Assembly (NCBI RefSeq): GCF_001905125.1
Contig: NZ_LWLE01000001.1
Location: 710,880 to 774,879, forward strand
Direction: 5' to 3'
Length of the DNA stretch: 64,000 bases
Source: Streptomyces sp. TSRI0281
GTDB lineage: Bacteria > Actinomycetota > Actinomycetes > Streptomycetales > Streptomycetaceae
Position numbers and translations under genes: made by a program
Shown: positions 29,997 through 40,627 of the stretch, piece by piece
Numbering within the stretch: position 1 is the stretch's first letter
How the letters are laid out: every line of letters begins with the position of its first letter
The notes under the pieces: model-generated
What the model saw: only the letters and a program-made list of their open reading frames with translations
What the model was told of the DNA's origin: nothing
Databases searched by the model: none

Positions 29997-30452
29997 TCAG
30001 ACGAGCTCGGTGACAGTGCCGCCGGCGGCGGCAATCTTCTCCTTGGCGGAGCCGGAGACGGCGTCAACCGAAACCTGCAGCGCCACGGAGATCTCGCCCT
30101 GTCCAAGGACCTTGACGAGGTGGTTGTTGCGCACAGCGCCCTTGGCGACCAGATCGGCCACCGTGACCTCTCCACCCTCGGGGTAGAGCGTCGCGAGCTT
30201 GTCCAGGTTCACGACCTGGTACTCCGTGCGGAACGGGTTCTTGAAGCCCTTGAGCTTCGGGAGACGCATGTGGAGGGGCATCTGGCCACCCTCGAAGCGC
30301 TCCGGAACCTGGTAACGGGCCTTCGTACCCTTGGTACCACGGCCTGCGGTCTTACCCTTGGACGCCTCACCACGACCCACACGGGTCTTGGCGGTCTTGG
30401 CGCCCGGGGCAGGCCGGAGGTTGTGGGCCTTCAGCGGGCTGTTCTCCGCCAT
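29997..30452 (-). CDS. rplO: Ribosomal protein uL15
   Basis: A 151-residue large-subunit protein. Starts [42 protein letters not shown] (the loop rich in Gly and Lys that threads the 23S RNA) and ends with the [13 protein letters not shown]... domain. ATG 30452 is one base after rpmD. Confidence 0.97.
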   Translation of the reverse strand: MAENSPLKAHNLRPAPGAKTAKTRVGRGEASKGKTAGRGTKGTKARYQVPERFEGGQMPLHMRLPKLKGFKNPFRTEYQVVNLDKLATLYPEGGEVTVADLVAKGAVRNNHLVKVLGQGEISVALQVSVDAVSGSAKEKIAAAGGTVTELV

Positions 30453-30453
30453 G

Positions 30454-30636
30454 TCAGTCAACCTCCTCAACCGTCACGAGGTGGCGGACGGTGTTAGCCA
30501 TTCCGCGGAACTCGGGGCGGTCCTCCTTGACAACCGAGTCGTTCAGGCGCTTGAGCCCGAGCGAACGCAGGGTGTCGCGGTGGTTCTGCTTGCTGCCGAT
30601 GTACGACTTCGTCTGCGTGATCTTGAGGCGAGCCAT
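30454..30636 (-). CDS. rpmD: Ribosomal protein uL30
   Basis: A 60-residue protein ([36 protein letters not shown]). The ATG overlaps the rpsE stop as TGATG. Actinobacteria keep this gene, which several other bacteria have lost. Confidence 0.96.
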   Translation of the reverse strand: MARLKITQTKSYIGSKQNHRDTLRSLGLKRLNDSVVKEDRPEFRGMANTVRHLVTVEEVD

Positions 30637-31238
30637 CACACACCTGCCGCGCGAGCACGGAGAAGAGCCGCGGGGGCGACGTCCTCAAGGGGCAGACCAC
30701 GGCGAGCCGCGATCTCCTCGGGACGCTGCAGACCCTGAAGGGCCGCCACGGTCGCGTGCACGATGTTGATCGGGTTCGAAGAACCGAGCGACTTCGACAG
30801 GATGTCGTGAACGCCCGCGCACTCCAGAACGGCGCGCACGGGGCCACCGGCGATCACACCGGTACCGGGGGAAGCAGGCTTGAGCAGAACGACGCCCGCA
30901 GCCTTCTCGCCCTGGATCGGGTGAGGGATGGTGCCCTGGATACGCGGAACCTTGAAGAAGCTCTTCTTGGCCTCTTCAACGCCCTTGGCGATGGCCGCGG
31001 GAACTTCCTTGGCCTTGCCGTATCCGACACCGACGGAGCCGTCTCCATCGCCCACCACGACCAGCGCGGTGAAGCTGAAGCGACGACCACCCTTCACAAC
31101 CTTGGCGACGCGGTTGATCGCGACGACGCGCTCGACGTACGCGGTCTTCTCGGCGGCGCTGGCGCCACCGTCACGGCCCTTCCGGTCCCGCCGCTCGCCG
31201 CCACCGGCACCGCTTCCGCGGCGCTGGGGTCCAGCCAT
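30636..31238 (-). CDS. rpsE: Ribosomal protein uS5
   Basis: A 200-residue protein with a Gly/Arg-rich N-terminal extension ([24 protein letters not shown]). The conserved domain has [35 protein letters not shown], involved in translational accuracy. It lies between rplR and rpmD. Confidence 0.97.
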   Translation of the reverse strand: MAGPQRRGSGAGGGERRDRKGRDGGASAAEKTAYVERVVAINRVAKVVKGGRRFSFTALVVVGDGDGSVGVGYGKAKEVPAAIAKGVEEAKKSFFKVPRIQGTIPHPIQGEKAAGVVLLKPASPGTGVIAGGPVRAVLECAGVHDILSKSLGSSNPINIVHATVAALQGLQRPEEIAARRGLPLEDVAPAALLRARAAGV

Positions 31239-31285
31239 TGGAATTACCTCTCTCTGTTACGTCCGCTGTGCGTAGGAACCGGGGC

Positions 31286-31669
31286 TTAGAACTTCAGCCC
31301 GGCTTCACGGGCGGCGTCAGCCAGAGCGGCAATCCGCCCGGCGTACTGGTTACCACCGCGGTCAAACACGACGGCCTCGACGCCTGCGGCCTTGGCGCGC
31401 TCGGCGACCAGGGCCCCAACCTGCTTGGCCAGGGCGCTCTTGTCACCCTCGCCACCACGGATGGAAGCGTCCAGGGTCGACGCGGAAGCGAGCGTGTGGC
31501 CCGCGACGTCGTCGATGACCTGAGCCACCATGTGGCGGTTGGAACGCGTCACAACCAGGCGCGGCCTCTCCGGCGAACCGGAGATGTGCTTGCGGACGCG
31601 GATGTGGCGGCGCTTGAGGGCGGCACGCTTGTAGGCGTCACCCTTGGCAATCTTTACACCGTATGCCAT
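31286..31669 (-). CDS. rplR: Ribosomal protein uL18
   Basis: A 127-residue 5S-rRNA-binding protein. [27 protein letters not shown] and the C-terminal [26 protein letters not shown] are diagnostic. It follows rplF by three bases. Confidence 0.97.
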   Translation of the reverse strand: MAYGVKIAKGDAYKRAALKRRHIRVRKHISGSPERPRLVVTRSNRHMVAQVIDDVAGHTLASASTLDASIRGGEGDKSALAKQVGALVAERAKAAGVEAVVFDRGGNQYAGRIAALADAAREAGLKF

Positions 31670-31672
31670 GGC

Positions 31673-32212
31673 TTACTTACCCGCCTTTCCGACCTTGCGG
31701 CGGACAACCTCGCCGGCGTACTTGACGCCCTTGGCCTTGTACGGGTCCGGCTTCCGCAGCTTGCGGATCTTCGCGGAGACCTCGCCGACCTTCTGCTTGT
31801 CGATGCCCTCGACACTGAACTTCGTGGGCGACTCGACCTTGAAGGTGATGCCCTCAGGGGCCTCGATGAGAATCGAGTGGCTGTAGCCCAGGGCGAACTC
31901 CAGATTGGAGCCCTTCGCCTGGACGCGGTAACCGACACCGCTGATCTCGAGCGCCTTGCTGTATCCCGCGGTCACGCCGGTGATCATGTTCGCCACCAGC
32001 GTGCGGGACAGGCCGTGAAGGGCCTTGTTCTGACGCTCGTCGTTAGGGCGAACGACGTTGAGCACGCCGTCCTCGCCCTTGGTGACCTCGATCGGCGCAG
32101 CGACGGTGTGCGAGAGGGTGCCCTTGGGGCCCTTCACCGCGACCGTGCGGCCATCGATGGTGACGTCCACACCGGCGGGAACCTGGATGGGGAGCTTGCC
32201 GATTCGCGACAT
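31673..32212 (-). CDS. rplF: Ribosomal protein uL6
   Basis: A 179-residue protein with two homologous domains, the second ending [24 protein letters not shown] next to the factor-binding site. N-terminus [21 protein letters not shown] is canonical. It lies 21 bases after rpsH. Confidence 0.97.
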   Translation of the reverse strand: MSRIGKLPIQVPAGVDVTIDGRTVAVKGPKGTLSHTVAAPIEVTKGEDGVLNVVRPNDERQNKALHGLSRTLVANMITGVTAGYSKALEISGVGYRVQAKGSNLEFALGYSHSILIEAPEGITFKVESPTKFSVEGIDKQKVGEVSAKIRKLRKPDPYKAKGVKYAGEVVRRKVGKAGK

Positions 32213-32233
32213 GAGCTATTCCTCCGTTCCCGA

Positions 32234-32632
32234 CTACCAGACGTAGGCGAGGACTTCCCCACCTACGCCCTTCTTGCTGGCCTGCTGGCCGGTCAGGAGA
32301 CCGTGGGACGTGGAGATGATCGCCACGCCCAGGCCGCCGAGAACCTTCGGCAGGTTGGTGGACTTTGCGTATACACGCAGACCCGGCTTCGAGATTCGCT
32401 TGATGCCGGCGATCGAGCGCTCGCGGTTCGGGCCGAACTTCAGCTCGAGGACGAGGTTCTTTCCAACCTCAGCGTCCTCGACCTTCCAGCCGGTGATGAA
32501 GCCCTCCTGCTGGAGGATCTCCGCGATGTGCGACTTGATCTTGCTGTGCGGCATCGCGACATCGTCGTGATACGCCGAGTTCGCGTTACGCAGACGCGTG
32601 AGCATGTCTGCGATGGGATCAGTCATGGTCAT
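32234..32632 (-). CDS. rpsH: Ribosomal protein uS8
   Basis: A 132-residue primary 16S-binding protein. [23 protein letters not shown] starts the family block and the end is [26 protein letters not shown]. It is preceded by an unusually long 224-base spacer after rpsN. Confidence 0.97.
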   Translation of the reverse strand: MTMTDPIADMLTRLRNANSAYHDDVAMPHSKIKSHIAEILQQEGFITGWKVEDAEVGKNLVLELKFGPNRERSIAGIKRISKPGLRVYAKSTNLPKVLGGLGVAIISTSHGLLTGQQASKKGVGGEVLAYVW

Positions 32633-32856
32633 GAGTTGGCCTTCGGCCTCTCTCGCCGGGGTTTCCTGTATGCGCCATCCCTCTCCCCACTCAGTGGCGG
32701 GACGGGTGCGGTGCGGGGACCTACGGCGTAGTAAGTCGGTCTAGGGCGGCAGGCGCCCAACCCTTCAAGCCTACGGCATGAAAGGAGGGGCTCCTGCCGA
32801 CCAGATACTTACCGAGAGTCTCCGGGTAATCCCAACGCCCAAGGGGCGAAGGAGAA
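32633..32856 (-). other. 224-base spacer inside the spc gene group
   Basis: Neighbouring genes here are normally separated by 0-50 bases. No coding frame is supported in this spacer. It contains an imperfect stem around GGGCGCCTGCCGCCC (minus strand) and a GC-rich tract before rpsH. It may hold an internal promoter or a regulatory leader for rpsH-rplF. Confidence 0.5.
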
Positions 32857-33042
32857 TTACCAGGAGCTCTTGGTCACGCCCGGCAGCTCGCCACGGTGAG
32901 CCATCTCACGAAGGCACACGCGGCACAGGCCGAACTTGCGGTAGACGGAGTGGGGCCGGCCGCAGCGCTGGCAGCGGGTGTACCCGCGAACGCCGAACTT
33001 CGGCTTGCGGGCGGCCTTAGCGATCAGAGACTTCTTCGCCAC
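32857..33042 (-). CDS. rpsN: Ribosomal protein uS14, zinc-binding type Z
   Basis: A 61-residue short-form S14. Cys24, Cys27, Cys40 and Cys43 form the zinc ribbon (CQRCGRP...GLCRVC). Streptomyces often has a second, cysteine-free S14 elsewhere for zinc limitation. GTG 33042 lies two bases after rplE. Confidence 0.97.
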   Translation of the reverse strand: MAKKSLIAKAARKPKFGVRGYTRCQRCGRPHSVYRKFGLCRVCLREMAHRGELPGVTKSSW

Positions 33043-33044
33043 GG

Positions 33045-33602
33045 TCAGTTCTCCTTGAACGGGAAGCCGAGGTGACGAAGGAGGGCACGACCCTCGTCGT
33101 CGTTGGTCGCCGTGGTGACCACGGTGATGTCCATGCCCCGGACCCGGTCGATCTTGTCCTGGTCGATCTCGTGGAACATGACCTGCTCCGTGAGACCGAA
33201 GGTGTAGTTACCACGGCCGTCGAACTGCTTGGGCGACAGGCCGCGGAAGTCACGGATACGCGGCAGCGCGAGCGACAGCGTACGGTCCAGGAACTCCCAC
33301 ATCCGGTCACCGCGGAGGGTGACGTGGCAGCCGATGGGCTGGCCCTCGCGCAGCTTGAACTGCGCGATGGACTTGCGGGCCTTGGTGACGGCCGGCTTCT
33401 GACCGGTGATCGTGGTGAGGTCCTTGACGGCCCCGTCGATCAGCTTGGAGTCGCGGGCGGCGTCGCCCACACCCATGTTGACCACGATCTTGACCAGACC
33501 GGGAACCTGCATGACGTTCTCGTACGAGAACTCCTCACGCAGCTTGCCGGCGATTTCCTCGCGGTAGCGCGTCTTGAGACGCGGCGCAGTGGTGGTAGTC
33601 AT
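33045..33602 (-). CDS. rplE: Ribosomal protein uL5
   Basis: A 185-residue 5S-RNA-binding and bridge protein. [53 protein letters not shown] and [28 protein letters not shown] are intact. Its start overlaps the rplX stop as TGATG. Confidence 0.97.
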   Translation of the reverse strand: MTTTTAPRLKTRYREEIAGKLREEFSYENVMQVPGLVKIVVNMGVGDAARDSKLIDGAVKDLTTITGQKPAVTKARKSIAQFKLREGQPIGCHVTLRGDRMWEFLDRTLSLALPRIRDFRGLSPKQFDGRGNYTFGLTEQVMFHEIDQDKIDRVRGMDITVVTTATNDDEGRALLRHLGFPFKEN

Positions 33603-33925
33603 CAGATGTCCTCACCGGTGCGCTTGGCAACGCGGATCTTGTTGCCCTCGTCGTCAAAGCGGTAGCCGACGCGAGTAACGACCTTGTTGCCGTCCTTCTC
33701 AACAACCAGCTGCACGTTGCTGATGTGGACGGGAGCCTCGGTCGTCACAATGCCACCGGTCTGCGAACCGCGAGCGGTCTGACCGGCCTTCGTGTGCTTC
33801 TTGACCCGGTTGACACCCTCGACGAGAACGCGGTCCTGAGTAGGGTAGGCAACGATGACCTTGCCCTGCTTGCCCTTGTCCTTGCCGGTGATGACCTGAA
33901 CCAGGTCGCCCTTCTTGATCTTCAT
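33602..33925 (-). CDS. rplX: Ribosomal protein uL24
   Basis: A 107-residue assembly initiator with the KOW motif ([44 protein letters not shown]). It begins two bases after rplN. Confidence 0.97.
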   Translation of the reverse strand: MKIKKGDLVQVITGKDKGKQGKVIVAYPTQDRVLVEGVNRVKKHTKAGQTARGSQTGGIVTTEAPVHISNVQLVVEKDGNKVVTRVGYRFDDEGNKIRVAKRTGEDI

Positions 33926-33927
33926 GC

Positions 33928-34296
33928 TTACAGCACCTCCGGCGCGAGCGAGATGATCTTCATGAACTTCTTCTCGCGCAGCTCTCGGCCAACCGGGCCA
34001 AAGATGCGGGTGCCGCGGGGGTCGCCGTCGTTCTTCAGAATGACGGCGGCGTTCTCGTCGAAGCGGATGTACGAGCCATCCTGACGACGACGCTCCTTGA
34101 CGGTGCGAACGATGACGGCCTTGACGACGTCACCCTTCTTCACGTTGCCACCGGGGATCGCGTCCTTGACGGTGGCGACGATGACGTCACCGATACCCGC
34201 GTAGCGGCGACCCGAGCCACCGAGAACACGAATGGTGAGAATTTCCTTCGCACCCGTGTTGTCGGCGACGCGCAGTCGCGACTCCTGCTGGATCAC
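33928..34296 (-). CDS. rplN: Ribosomal protein uL14
   Basis: A 122-residue protein ([46 protein letters not shown]). It has a GTG start at 34296. As the first gene after the double stem-loop it probably heads the spc-type transcription unit. Confidence 0.97.
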   Translation of the reverse strand: MIQQESRLRVADNTGAKEILTIRVLGGSGRRYAGIGDVIVATVKDAIPGGNVKKGDVVKAVIVRTVKERRRQDGSYIRFDENAAVILKNDGDPRGTRIFGPVGRELREKKFMKIISLAPEVL

Positions 34297-34328
34297 GTCT
34301 ATCTCCTGATCGTCTGCCGGTTCCCGGC

Positions 34329-34403
34329 GGGGAGCTTCGCAAATGTCTTACGAAGCTCCCCACCGAGCCTGGCGGAACTTGCCTGAGGGGAATGCCCCTC
34401 AGG
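34329..34403 (-). terminator. Two consecutive stem-loops between rpsQ and rplN
   Basis: Stem 1: 34382-34390 with 34395-34403 (CCTGAGGGG/CCCCTCAGG), two bases after the rpsQ stop region. Stem 2: 34329-34339 with 34351-34361 (GGGGAGCTTCG/CGAAGCTCCCC). They sit exactly at the boundary where E. coli has the end of the S10 operon and the start of the spc operon. Confidence 0.8.
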
Positions 34404-34405
34404 AA

Positions 34406-34690
34406 TTACTTGGCCTTCTCGAGGATCTCGACGATGCGCCAGCGCTTCGAGGCGGACAGCGGCCGGGTCTCCATGATGATGACACGGTCGCCGACGCCGG
34501 CAGCGTTCTGCTCGTCGTGGGCCTTGAGCTTGTTCGTACGGCGGATGACCTTGCCGTACAGGGCGTGCTTGACCCGGTCCTCGACAGCGACGACGACGGT
34601 CTTGTCCATCTTGTCGCTGACGACCAGACCCTCACGGGTCTTGCGGAAACCGCGGTCGGTGTTGGTCTCAGTCACAGTCTTCTCGCTCAT
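34406..34690 (-). CDS. rpsQ: Ribosomal protein uS17
   Basis: A 94-residue 16S-binding OB-fold protein. A short N-terminal extension ([21 protein letters not shown]) precedes the conserved core [39 protein letters not shown]. The start overlaps the rpmC stop as TGATG. Last gene of the S10-type group. Confidence 0.97.
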   Translation of the reverse strand: MSEKTVTETNTDRGFRKTREGLVVSDKMDKTVVVAVEDRVKHALYGKVIRRTNKLKAHDEQNAAGVGDRVIIMETRPLSASKRWRIVEILEKAK

Positions 34691-34914
34691 CAGACGCTCT
34701 CCACCGTCTCGATGCCCAGCTCGCGCTCACGCATCAGGGTGTAGATCCGGGCGATGTCCTTACGGACGGACTTGAGCCGGCCGTGGTTCTCGAGCTGCCC
34801 AGTCGCCGCCTGAAAGCGGAGGTTGAACAGCTCTTCCTTGGCCTCGCGGAGCTTGTCGAGAAGCTCCTCGCCGCCCAGCTCGCGCAGCTCGGACGCCTTG
34901 GTACCGGCCGACAT
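34690..34914 (-). CDS. rpmC: Ribosomal protein uL29
   Basis: A 74-residue helical protein ([64 protein letters not shown]) at the peptide-exit tunnel. ATG 34914 overlaps the rplP stop by TGATG. Confidence 0.96.
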   Translation of the reverse strand: MSAGTKASELRELGGEELLDKLREAKEELFNLRFQAATGQLENHGRLKSVRKDIARIYTLMRERELGIETVESV

Positions 34915-35333
34915 CACGACTCACCTGCCTCGCGCCGAACGATCCGGCACTTCATCGGAAGCTTGTGAGCAGCGCGGGTAAGCGCCTCACGAGCAATCTT
35001 CTCGTTCGGGTAGGACAGCTCGAACATCACCCGACCCGGCTTGACGTTCGCGATCCACCACTCGGGAGAACCCTTACCGGAACCCATGCGGGTCTCGGCA
35101 GGCTTCTTCGTCAGGGGGCGGTCCGGATAAATGTTGATCCAGACCTTGCCGCCACGCTTGATGTGGCGGGTCATCGCGATACGAGCTGCCTCGATCTGGC
35201 GGTTCGTCACGTACGCCGGAGTCAGCGCCTGGATGCCGTACTCGCCGAACGCAACCTGCGTACCACCCTTGGACATACCGCTGCGCTTCGGGTGGTGCTG
35301 CTTGCGGTGCTTGACCCTACGGGGGATCAGCAT
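34914..35333 (-). CDS. rplP: Ribosomal protein uL16
   Basis: A 139-residue protein needed for A-site tRNA alignment. [37 protein letters not shown] at the start and [21 protein letters not shown] are typical. It lies between rpsC and rpmC. Confidence 0.97.
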   Translation of the reverse strand: MLIPRRVKHRKQHHPKRSGMSKGGTQVAFGEYGIQALTPAYVTNRQIEAARIAMTRHIKRGGKVWINIYPDRPLTKKPAETRMGSGKGSPEWWIANVKPGRVMFELSYPNEKIAREALTRAAHKLPMKCRIVRREAGES

Positions 35334-35338
35334 TTCGG

Positions 35339-36175
35339 TCAGGCCTCCGTTCCGGTGCTCTCAGCAGCCGGAGCAGCGGCGGCGGGAGCGTCGGCCTTGG
35401 GGGCCTCGGCTGCCGGCGACTGCTGCGGCTTGCGGCCTCGACCGCCACGCTCGCCACTACGGCCACCGCGGCCGGCCGGGCGGTCAGCGCCGCCACGAGC
35501 CGGACGGTTGCCTGCGCGGGCTGCGGCGTTCTCGGCGCGGACCTCGGCGATGTTCTTGACGTCGCCCTTGTAGATCCAGACCTTCACACCGATGCGGCCG
35601 AAGGTCGTCTTGGCCTCGAAGAAGCCGTAGTCGACGTTCGCACGGAGCGTGTGCAGGGGCACACGGCCCTCGCGGTAGAACTCCGAGCGGGACATCTCGG
35701 CGCCGCCGAGGCGACCGCCGCACTGGATCTTGATGCCCTTGGCGCCGGCCTTCATCGTGCTCTGCATGCTCTTGCGCATCGCACGACGGAAGGAGACGCG
35801 GGAGGAGAGCTGCTCGGCGACGGCCTGGGCCACCAGCTGAGCGTCCACCTCGGGGTTCTTGACCTCGAGGATGTTCAGCTGGACCTGCTTGCCGGTCAGC
35901 TTCTCCAGCTCGCCACGGATGCGATCGGCCTCGGCGCCGCGGCGGCCGATGACGATGCCCGGACGGGCGGTGTGGATGTCAACGCGGACGCGGTCGCGGG
36001 TGCGCTCGATCTCAACCTTCGAGATGCCGGCTCGCTCCATGCCCTTCGTCATCATGCGACGAATGGCAACGTCTTCCTTGACGTAGTCCTTGTACAGCTT
36101 GTCGGCGTACCAACGGGACTTGAAGTCCGTGGTAATGCCGAGCCGGAACCCGTGCGGGTTTACCTTCTGGCCCAT
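35339..36175 (-). CDS. rpsC: Ribosomal protein uS3
   Basis: A 278-residue protein; residues 1-215 are the conserved KH and C-terminal domains ([28 protein letters not shown]...[22 protein letters not shown]). Residues 220-278 are a Gly/Arg-rich then Ala/Pro-rich tail, longer than in E. coli S3. The start shares one base with the rplV stop (TAATG). Confidence 0.97.
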   Translation of the reverse strand: MGQKVNPHGFRLGITTDFKSRWYADKLYKDYVKEDVAIRRMMTKGMERAGISKVEIERTRDRVRVDIHTARPGIVIGRRGAEADRIRGELEKLTGKQVQLNILEVKNPEVDAQLVAQAVAEQLSSRVSFRRAMRKSMQSTMKAGAKGIKIQCGGRLGGAEMSRSEFYREGRVPLHTLRANVDYGFFEAKTTFGRIGVKVWIYKGDVKNIAEVRAENAAARAGNRPARGGADRPAGRGGRSGERGGRGRKPQQSPAAEAPKADAPAAAAPAAESTGTEA

Positions 36176-36522
36176 TACCGGGTTCCTTCCTTGCTGCTGA
36201 CGACCACGGTGATGTGGCTGGTCCGCTTACGGATCCGGTAGGCACGGCCCTGAGCACGCGGACGGAACCGCTTCAGGGTCGGGCCCTCGTCCACGTACGC
36301 CTCGCTGATGACCAGCGAAGAGGCGTCGGTGTGGTCGTAGTTGTGTGCAGCGTTGGCAATGGCGCTGTCCAGCACCTTGCCAACCGGCACGCTCGCGGCC
36401 TGCGGGGCGAAACGCAGGACCGCCTGAGCCTCCGTGGCATCCATGCCACGGATGAGGTCCACCACTCGGCGGGCCTTCATGGGCGTGACGCGGATGTACC
36501 GCGCCTGGGCCCTGGCTTCCAT
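36175..36522 (-). CDS. rplV: Ribosomal protein uL22
   Basis: A 115-residue protein with the beta-hairpin that lines the exit tunnel ([32 protein letters not shown]). ATG 36522 has AAGGGA at a normal distance and gives [14 protein letters not shown]; a longer frame from 36558 has weaker support. Confidence 0.96.
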   Translation of the reverse strand: MEARAQARYIRVTPMKARRVVDLIRGMDATEAQAVLRFAPQAASVPVGKVLDSAIANAAHNYDHTDASSLVISEAYVDEGPTLKRFRPRAQGRAYRIRKRTSHITVVVSSKEGTR

Positions 36523-36564
36523 GGTTGTCCCTTCGGTGTAAGTCATAGTCGTTTCCACCCCGCG

Positions 36565-36846
36565 CTAGCGGCGCTTCGACTTCCGGTCGTCCTTGACGTG
36601 GCCGCGGAAGGTGCGAGTCGGCGAGAACTCGCCGAGCTTGTGGCCGACCATCGACTCGGTGACGAACACCGGGACGTGAATCTTGCCGTTGTGCACCGCG
36701 ATGGTGTGACCCAGCATGGCCGGGATGATCATCGAGCGACGGGACCAGGTCTTGATGACGTTCTTGGTGCCGGCTTCGTTCTGTACGTCCACCTTCTTGA
36801 CGAGGTGGCCGTCGACGAAGGGCCCCTTCTTGAGACTGCGCGGCAT
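36565..36846 (-). CDS. rpsS: Ribosomal protein uS19
   Basis: A 93-residue 30S head protein ([54 protein letters not shown]). Between rplB and rplV. Confidence 0.97.
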   Translation of the reverse strand: MPRSLKKGPFVDGHLVKKVDVQNEAGTKNVIKTWSRRSMIIPAMLGHTIAVHNGKIHVPVFVTESMVGHKLGEFSPTRTFRGHVKDDRKSKRR

Positions 36847-36858
36847 CTAAACCCGCTC

Positions 36859-37695
36859 CTAGCGCTTCTTGTTCGTCTTGCGGCGGCGGACGATGTACTT
36901 GCTCGATGCCTTCTTCGGCGAGCGAGTACGACCCTCCTTCTGACCCCACGGCGAGACCGGGTGACGTCCACCGGAGGTCTTGCCTTCACCACCACCGTGC
37001 GGGTGGTCAACCGGGTTCATCGCGACACCGCGGACGGTCGGGCGTACGCCCTTCCAGCGCATACGGCCGGCCTTGCCCCAGTTGATGTTCGACTGCTCGG
37101 CGTTGCCGACCTCGCCAATGGTGGCGCGGCAGCGGGCGTCGACCAGCCGGATTTCACCGGACGGCATACGAAGGTGGGCCATGGTGCCCTCCTTCGCCAG
37201 CAGCTGCACGGACGTACCCGCGGAACGGGCGAACTTCGCACCGCCGCCGGGCCGCAGCTCGATGGCGTGGATGGTCGTACCGACCGGGATGTTGCGCAGC
37301 GCCAGGTTGTTGCCCGGCTTGATGTCTGCGGCCGGACCGTTCTCGACGCGGTCACCCTGCGACAGGCCACGCGGGGCGACGATGTAACGCTTCTCGCCGT
37401 CCGCGTAGTGCAGCAGCGCGATGCGCGCGGTGCGGTTCGGGTCGTACTCGATGTGCGCGACCTTGGCCGGCACGCCGTCCTTGTCGTGACGACGGAAGTC
37501 GATCACGCGGTAGGCGCGCTTGTGTCCGCCACCCTGGTGGCGAACGGTGATCCGACCGGCGTTGTTACGGCCGCCCTTGCTGTGCAGGGGGCGGACCAGC
37601 GACTTCTCCGGCGTGGACCGCGTGATCTCGACAAAGTCGGCGACGCTGGAGCCACGACGGCCCGGGGTCGTCGGCTTGTACTTGCGGATACCCAT
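36859..37695 (-). CDS. rplB: Ribosomal protein uL2
   Basis: A 278-residue protein required for peptidyl transferase. Blocks [26 protein letters not shown] and the peptidyl-transferase-associated [30 protein letters not shown] are complete. Confidence 0.98.
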   Translation of the reverse strand: MGIRKYKPTTPGRRGSSVADFVEITRSTPEKSLVRPLHSKGGRNNAGRITVRHQGGGHKRAYRVIDFRRHDKDGVPAKVAHIEYDPNRTARIALLHYADGEKRYIVAPRGLSQGDRVENGPAADIKPGNNLALRNIPVGTTIHAIELRPGGGAKFARSAGTSVQLLAKEGTMAHLRMPSGEIRLVDARCRATIGEVGNAEQSNINWGKAGRMRWKGVRPTVRGVAMNPVDHPHGGGEGKTSGGRHPVSPWGQKEGRTRSPKKASSKYIVRRRKTNKKR

Positions 37696-37734
37696 TTCTC
37701 AGTCCTCGTCCGATTCCGGACGACTCGACCTCCG

Positions 37735-38073
37735 TCAGGAGGTCGGGCCGCCGAAGATGTCGATACGGTCGCCCTCGGCGAGGGTCACGATGGCGCGCTT
37801 GGTGTCAGCGCGCTTGCCGAAGCCGGTCTTGGTGCGCTTGCGCTTACCCTGCCGGTTGATCGTGTTGACCCCGGTGACCTTGACCGAGAAGACCGCTTCC
37901 ACGGCCTGCTTGATCTGGGTCTTGTTGGAGCCGGGCGCGACGATGAACGTGTACTTGTTCTCGTCGAGCAGCGCGTAGCTCTTCTCGGAGACAACCGGCT
38001 TGACGAGAACGTCACGCGGGTCCGAGTAGGTCTTGCTCGTGATGGTCGAGCTGGTAACGGTCGCCTCGCTCAT
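37735..38073 (-). CDS. rplW: Ribosomal protein uL23
   Basis: A 112-residue exit-tunnel protein that docks the signal recognition particle and trigger factor. The core starts at [40 protein letters not shown], after a 15-residue Ser/Thr-rich N-terminus. Its start overlaps the rplD stop by TGATG. Confidence 0.96.
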   Translation of the reverse strand: MSEATVTSSTITSKTYSDPRDVLVKPVVSEKSYALLDENKYTFIVAPGSNKTQIKQAVEAVFSVKVTGVNTINRQGKRKRTKTGFGKRADTKRAIVTLAEGDRIDIFGGPTS

Positions 38074-38723
38074 CAGGCGTCGCTCCCTTCGGTCTCAGCG
38101 GTCTGGGGGCCAGACACGAAGGACTCGAAAGCGGCCTGGGTGAAGACCACGTCGTCAGAGACGATCACGTCGTACGTGTTCAGCTGGCCCGGCTCCAGGA
38201 TGTGCACCTGGGGCAGGTTGCGTGCGGACAGCCATGCGGCCTCGTCGGCGCGGTCGACGACCAGGAGCACGTTGTTGCGCTCACTGATCTTGCCGAGCAG
38301 CGTCTTCGCGGCCTTCGTGGAGATCGCACCCTCGACCACGCCGGTGACGACGTGGATACGGGAGTGACGCGCCCGGTCCGAGAGGGCACCGCGCAGAGCG
38401 GCGGCCTTCATCTTCTTCGGGGTGCGCTGCGAGTAGTCACGCGGCTGCGGGCCGTGGACGACGCCACCGCCGGCGAACTGCGGCGCACGGGTCGAACCCT
38501 GGCGCGCGCGGCCGGTGCCCTTCTGGCGGTACGGCTTGCGGCCACCGCCTCGGACCTCGGCGCGGGTCTTGGTCTTGTGCGTGCCCTGACGGGCAGCTGC
38601 CAGCTGTGCGACGACGACCTGGTGGATCAGCGGAACGCTGGTCTTGGCGTCGAAGATCTCCGCGGGGAGCTCGACGGTACCGGCCTTGTCGCCTGCCGGC
38701 GAAAGGATGTCAATGGTGCTCAT
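38073..38723 (-). CDS. rplD: Ribosomal protein uL4
   Basis: A 216-residue protein; [87 protein letters not shown] contains the loop that reaches the exit tunnel. In E. coli the homologue also represses the S10 operon; whether it does so here is not known. Four bases after rplC. Confidence 0.97.
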   Translation of the reverse strand: MSTIDILSPAGDKAGTVELPAEIFDAKTSVPLIHQVVVAQLAAARQGTHKTKTRAEVRGGGRKPYRQKGTGRARQGSTRAPQFAGGGVVHGPQPRDYSQRTPKKMKAAALRGALSDRARHSRIHVVTGVVEGAISTKAAKTLLGKISERNNVLLVVDRADEAAWLSARNLPQVHILEPGQLNTYDVIVSDDVVFTQAAFESFVSGPQTAETEGSDA

Positions 38724-38727
38724 TACC

Positions 38728-39372
38728 TCAAGCCCCCTTGGCCGCGGTACGGACCAGGACGAGGCCGCCGTTCGGACCGGGGACCGCACCCTTGATGAGG
38801 AGCAGACCCTTCTCCGCGTCAACCGCGTGGATGGTCAGGTTCTGGGTGGTGACCCGCTCGTTGCCCATGCGACCCGCCATGCGCATGCCCTTGAAGACAC
38901 GGCCGGGGGTGGCACAGCCACCGATGGAGCCAGGCGAACGGTGCTTGCGCTGCACGCCGTGACCGGCGCCGAGGCCCTTGAAGTTGTGACGCTTCATGAC
39001 ACCGGCGAAGCCCTTGCCCTTGCTCTTGCCCGTGACGTCAACCTTGACGCCGGACTCGAACACCTCGGCAGTGACCTCCTGGCCCAGCGTGTACTCGCTG
39101 GCGTCAGGGGTGCGGAGCTCCACCAGGTGGCGGCGGGGGGTCACGTCGGCCTTGGCGAAGTGGCCCTTGAGGGGCTTGTTCACCTTGCGCGGGTCGATCT
39201 CGCCGAAGGCGATCTGGACCGACTCGTAGCCGTCGCTGTCGTTGGTGCGGACCTGGGTCACGACGCAGGGCCCGGCCTTGACGACGGTCACCGGGACAAC
39301 CCGGTTGTTCTCGTCCCAGACCTGGGTCATGCCGAGCTTCTCGCCCAGGACGCCCTTAATGTTCTTAGCCAT
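38728..39372 (-). CDS. rplC: Ribosomal protein uL3
   Basis: A 214-residue assembly protein. [38 protein letters not shown] starts it and [43 protein letters not shown] carries the extended finger near the peptidyl transferase centre. ATG 39372 is used; an in-frame start 12 bases upstream overlaps rpsJ less well. Confidence 0.97.
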   Translation of the reverse strand: MAKNIKGVLGEKLGMTQVWDENNRVVPVTVVKAGPCVVTQVRTNDSDGYESVQIAFGEIDPRKVNKPLKGHFAKADVTPRRHLVELRTPDASEYTLGQEVTAEVFESGVKVDVTGKSKGKGFAGVMKRHNFKGLGAGHGVQRKHRSPGSIGGCATPGRVFKGMRMAGRMGNERVTTQNLTIHAVDAEKGLLLIKGAVPGPNGGLVLVRTAAKGA

Positions 39373-39385
39373 CTCGCGCGTCACC

Positions 39386-39694
39386 TCAGAGCTTGATCTC
39401 GATGTCGACGCCCGCCGGCAGGTCGAGACGCATCAGCGAGTCAACCGTCTTCGGCGTGGGGTCGAGGATGTCGATGAGGCGCTTGTGCGTGCGCATCTCG
39501 AAGTGCTCGCGCGAGTCCTTGTACTTGTGCGGCGACTTGATGACGCAGTACACGTTCTTCTCAGTGGGCAGCGGCACCGGGCCCGCGACCGACGCACCAG
39601 TGCGGGTCACCGTCTCGACGATCTTCTTCGCCGAGGAGTCGATGACCTCGTGGTCGTAGGCCTTGAGCCGGATGCGGATCTTCTGTCCCGCCAT
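39386..39694 (-). CDS. rpsJ: Ribosomal protein uS10 (NusE)
   Basis: A 102-residue protein ([66 protein letters not shown]). It acts both in the 30S head and as NusE in transcription-translation coupling. First gene of the S10-type group; its leader contains an element shared with the rpsL leader. Confidence 0.97.
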   Translation of the reverse strand: MAGQKIRIRLKAYDHEVIDSSAKKIVETVTRTGASVAGPVPLPTEKNVYCVIKSPHKYKDSREHFEMRTHKRLIDILDPTPKTVDSLMRLDLPAGVDIEIKL

Positions 39695-39756
39695 GGCTAC
39701 TAGTAGTCCTGTCTCTCGAAACGCTCTGGAACCCGGGGGTTCTACCGACTCCTCCT

Positions 39757-39784
39757 CCGACCCACGCGGTCGGGCGTGTCGCAT
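39757..39784 (-). promoter_or_regulatory. Leader element of rpsJ shared with rpsL
   Basis: Plus-strand CCGACCCACGCGGTCGGG followed by CGTGTCGCAT, 63-90 bases upstream of rpsJ. In the transcript CCGACC and GGTCGG pair around a 5-base loop. Twenty-six of 28 bases are identical to the region upstream of rpsL. Confidence 0.6.
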
Positions 39785-40163
39785 CCCCTCTACGAAAATC
39801 TCCCGAAGGAGATCCCAACCAAGGGGGTGCGGGCCCAAGGACCGCGGAACCGGGGGCGGAACACCCACCGGGTGCCTGGTTTATGCCCTGCTTTACTTCC
39901 CGGAAGATTCCCGTACGTCCGGCCCTACAGGGCCGACGAGTACTGTGGGACTCGCTTCCGGTCCTCCCGGCGGGAGGCGCGCAGCATTGACACTCAACCG
40001 AGCAACCTGGTCAGTGTGCCATACGGGGAGCGGGCCTGGCCAATCGGGCCCAGGATCCTACCCCCCGCGAGGGAGCGGTCAAACGCGGGCACGCATTCGG
40101 CGCACCCACGGCCCGGCGTGGGCCCGGGTCGGGCTTGGGCTGGGGCGCGCGTGCGTAGAGGGG
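39785..40163. other. Gap between rpsJ leader and DUF397 array
   Basis: About 380 bases with no coding frame I can support. It contains the GGCCCTGTAGGGCC palindrome near 39922-39935 and must hold the S10-group promoter, which I could not place with confidence. Confidence 0.5.
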
Positions 40164-40373
40164 TCAGTGCCCGGCGGCGTACGGGACGAAGCTCACCCAG
40201 GCGGCAGGGGCGACGGCGAGACGGGGGCCGTGGACGTCCTTGGAGTCACGGACGTGGACGGTGTCGGGGGCGGGGGCGACCTCGACACAGTCGTTGCCAT
40301 CGCCACTGCTGCTGTGGCTGCTCTTGAACCACCGCAGCTCGGAAGCGTCCCCGGCGGGCGGCTTGCGGATCAT
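40164..40373 (-). CDS. DUF397 protein, copy 3
   Basis: A 69-residue DUF397 protein (MIRKPPAGDASELRWFKSSHSSSGDGNDCVEVA...VHVRDSKDVHGPRLAV). The WFKSS, CVEVA and VRDSKD motifs define the family. In Streptomyces these proteins form pairs with XRE/DUF5753 regulators and are thought to act as their small partners in development or toxin-antitoxin-like control. It is the third, most diverged copy of an exact 232-base tandem array. Confidence 0.85.
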   Translation of the reverse strand: MIRKPPAGDASELRWFKSSHSSSGDGNDCVEVAPAPDTVHVRDSKDVHGPRLAVAPAAWVSFVPYAAGH

Positions 40374-40395
40374 GGCTCTCCCCACGCAGAAGCGG

Positions 40396-40605
40396 TCAGT
40401 GCCCGGCAGCGTACGAAACGAAGCCCACCCACGCGGCAGAGGTGACGGCGAGACGCGGACCCTGGACGTCCTTGGAGTCACGGACGTGCACGGCCTCCGG
40501 GGTGGACGCGACCTCGACACATTCATTGCTGTTGCTGCTGTCGCTGTAGCTGCTCTTGAACCACTCCAGCGCGTAAGCGGCTCCCGCAGGCGGCTTGCGG
40601 ATCAT
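40396..40605 (-). CDS. DUF397 protein, copy 2
   Basis: A 69-residue DUF397 protein with MIRKPPAGAAYALEWFKSSYSDSSNSNECVEVA. The start lies exactly 232 bases from the starts of copies 1 and 3. Its C-terminal half (DSKDVQGPRLAVTSAAWVGFVSYAAGH) is nearly identical to copy 1. Confidence 0.85.
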   Translation of the reverse strand: MIRKPPAGAAYALEWFKSSYSDSSNSNECVEVASTPEAVHVRDSKDVQGPRLAVTSAAWVGFVSYAAGH

Positions 40606-40627
40606 GGCTCTCCCCACGCAGAAGGGG

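Noticed and set aside
36214..38367. 717-residue frame antisense to rpsS-rplB-rplW
   Set aside because: Shadow of the ribosomal genes.
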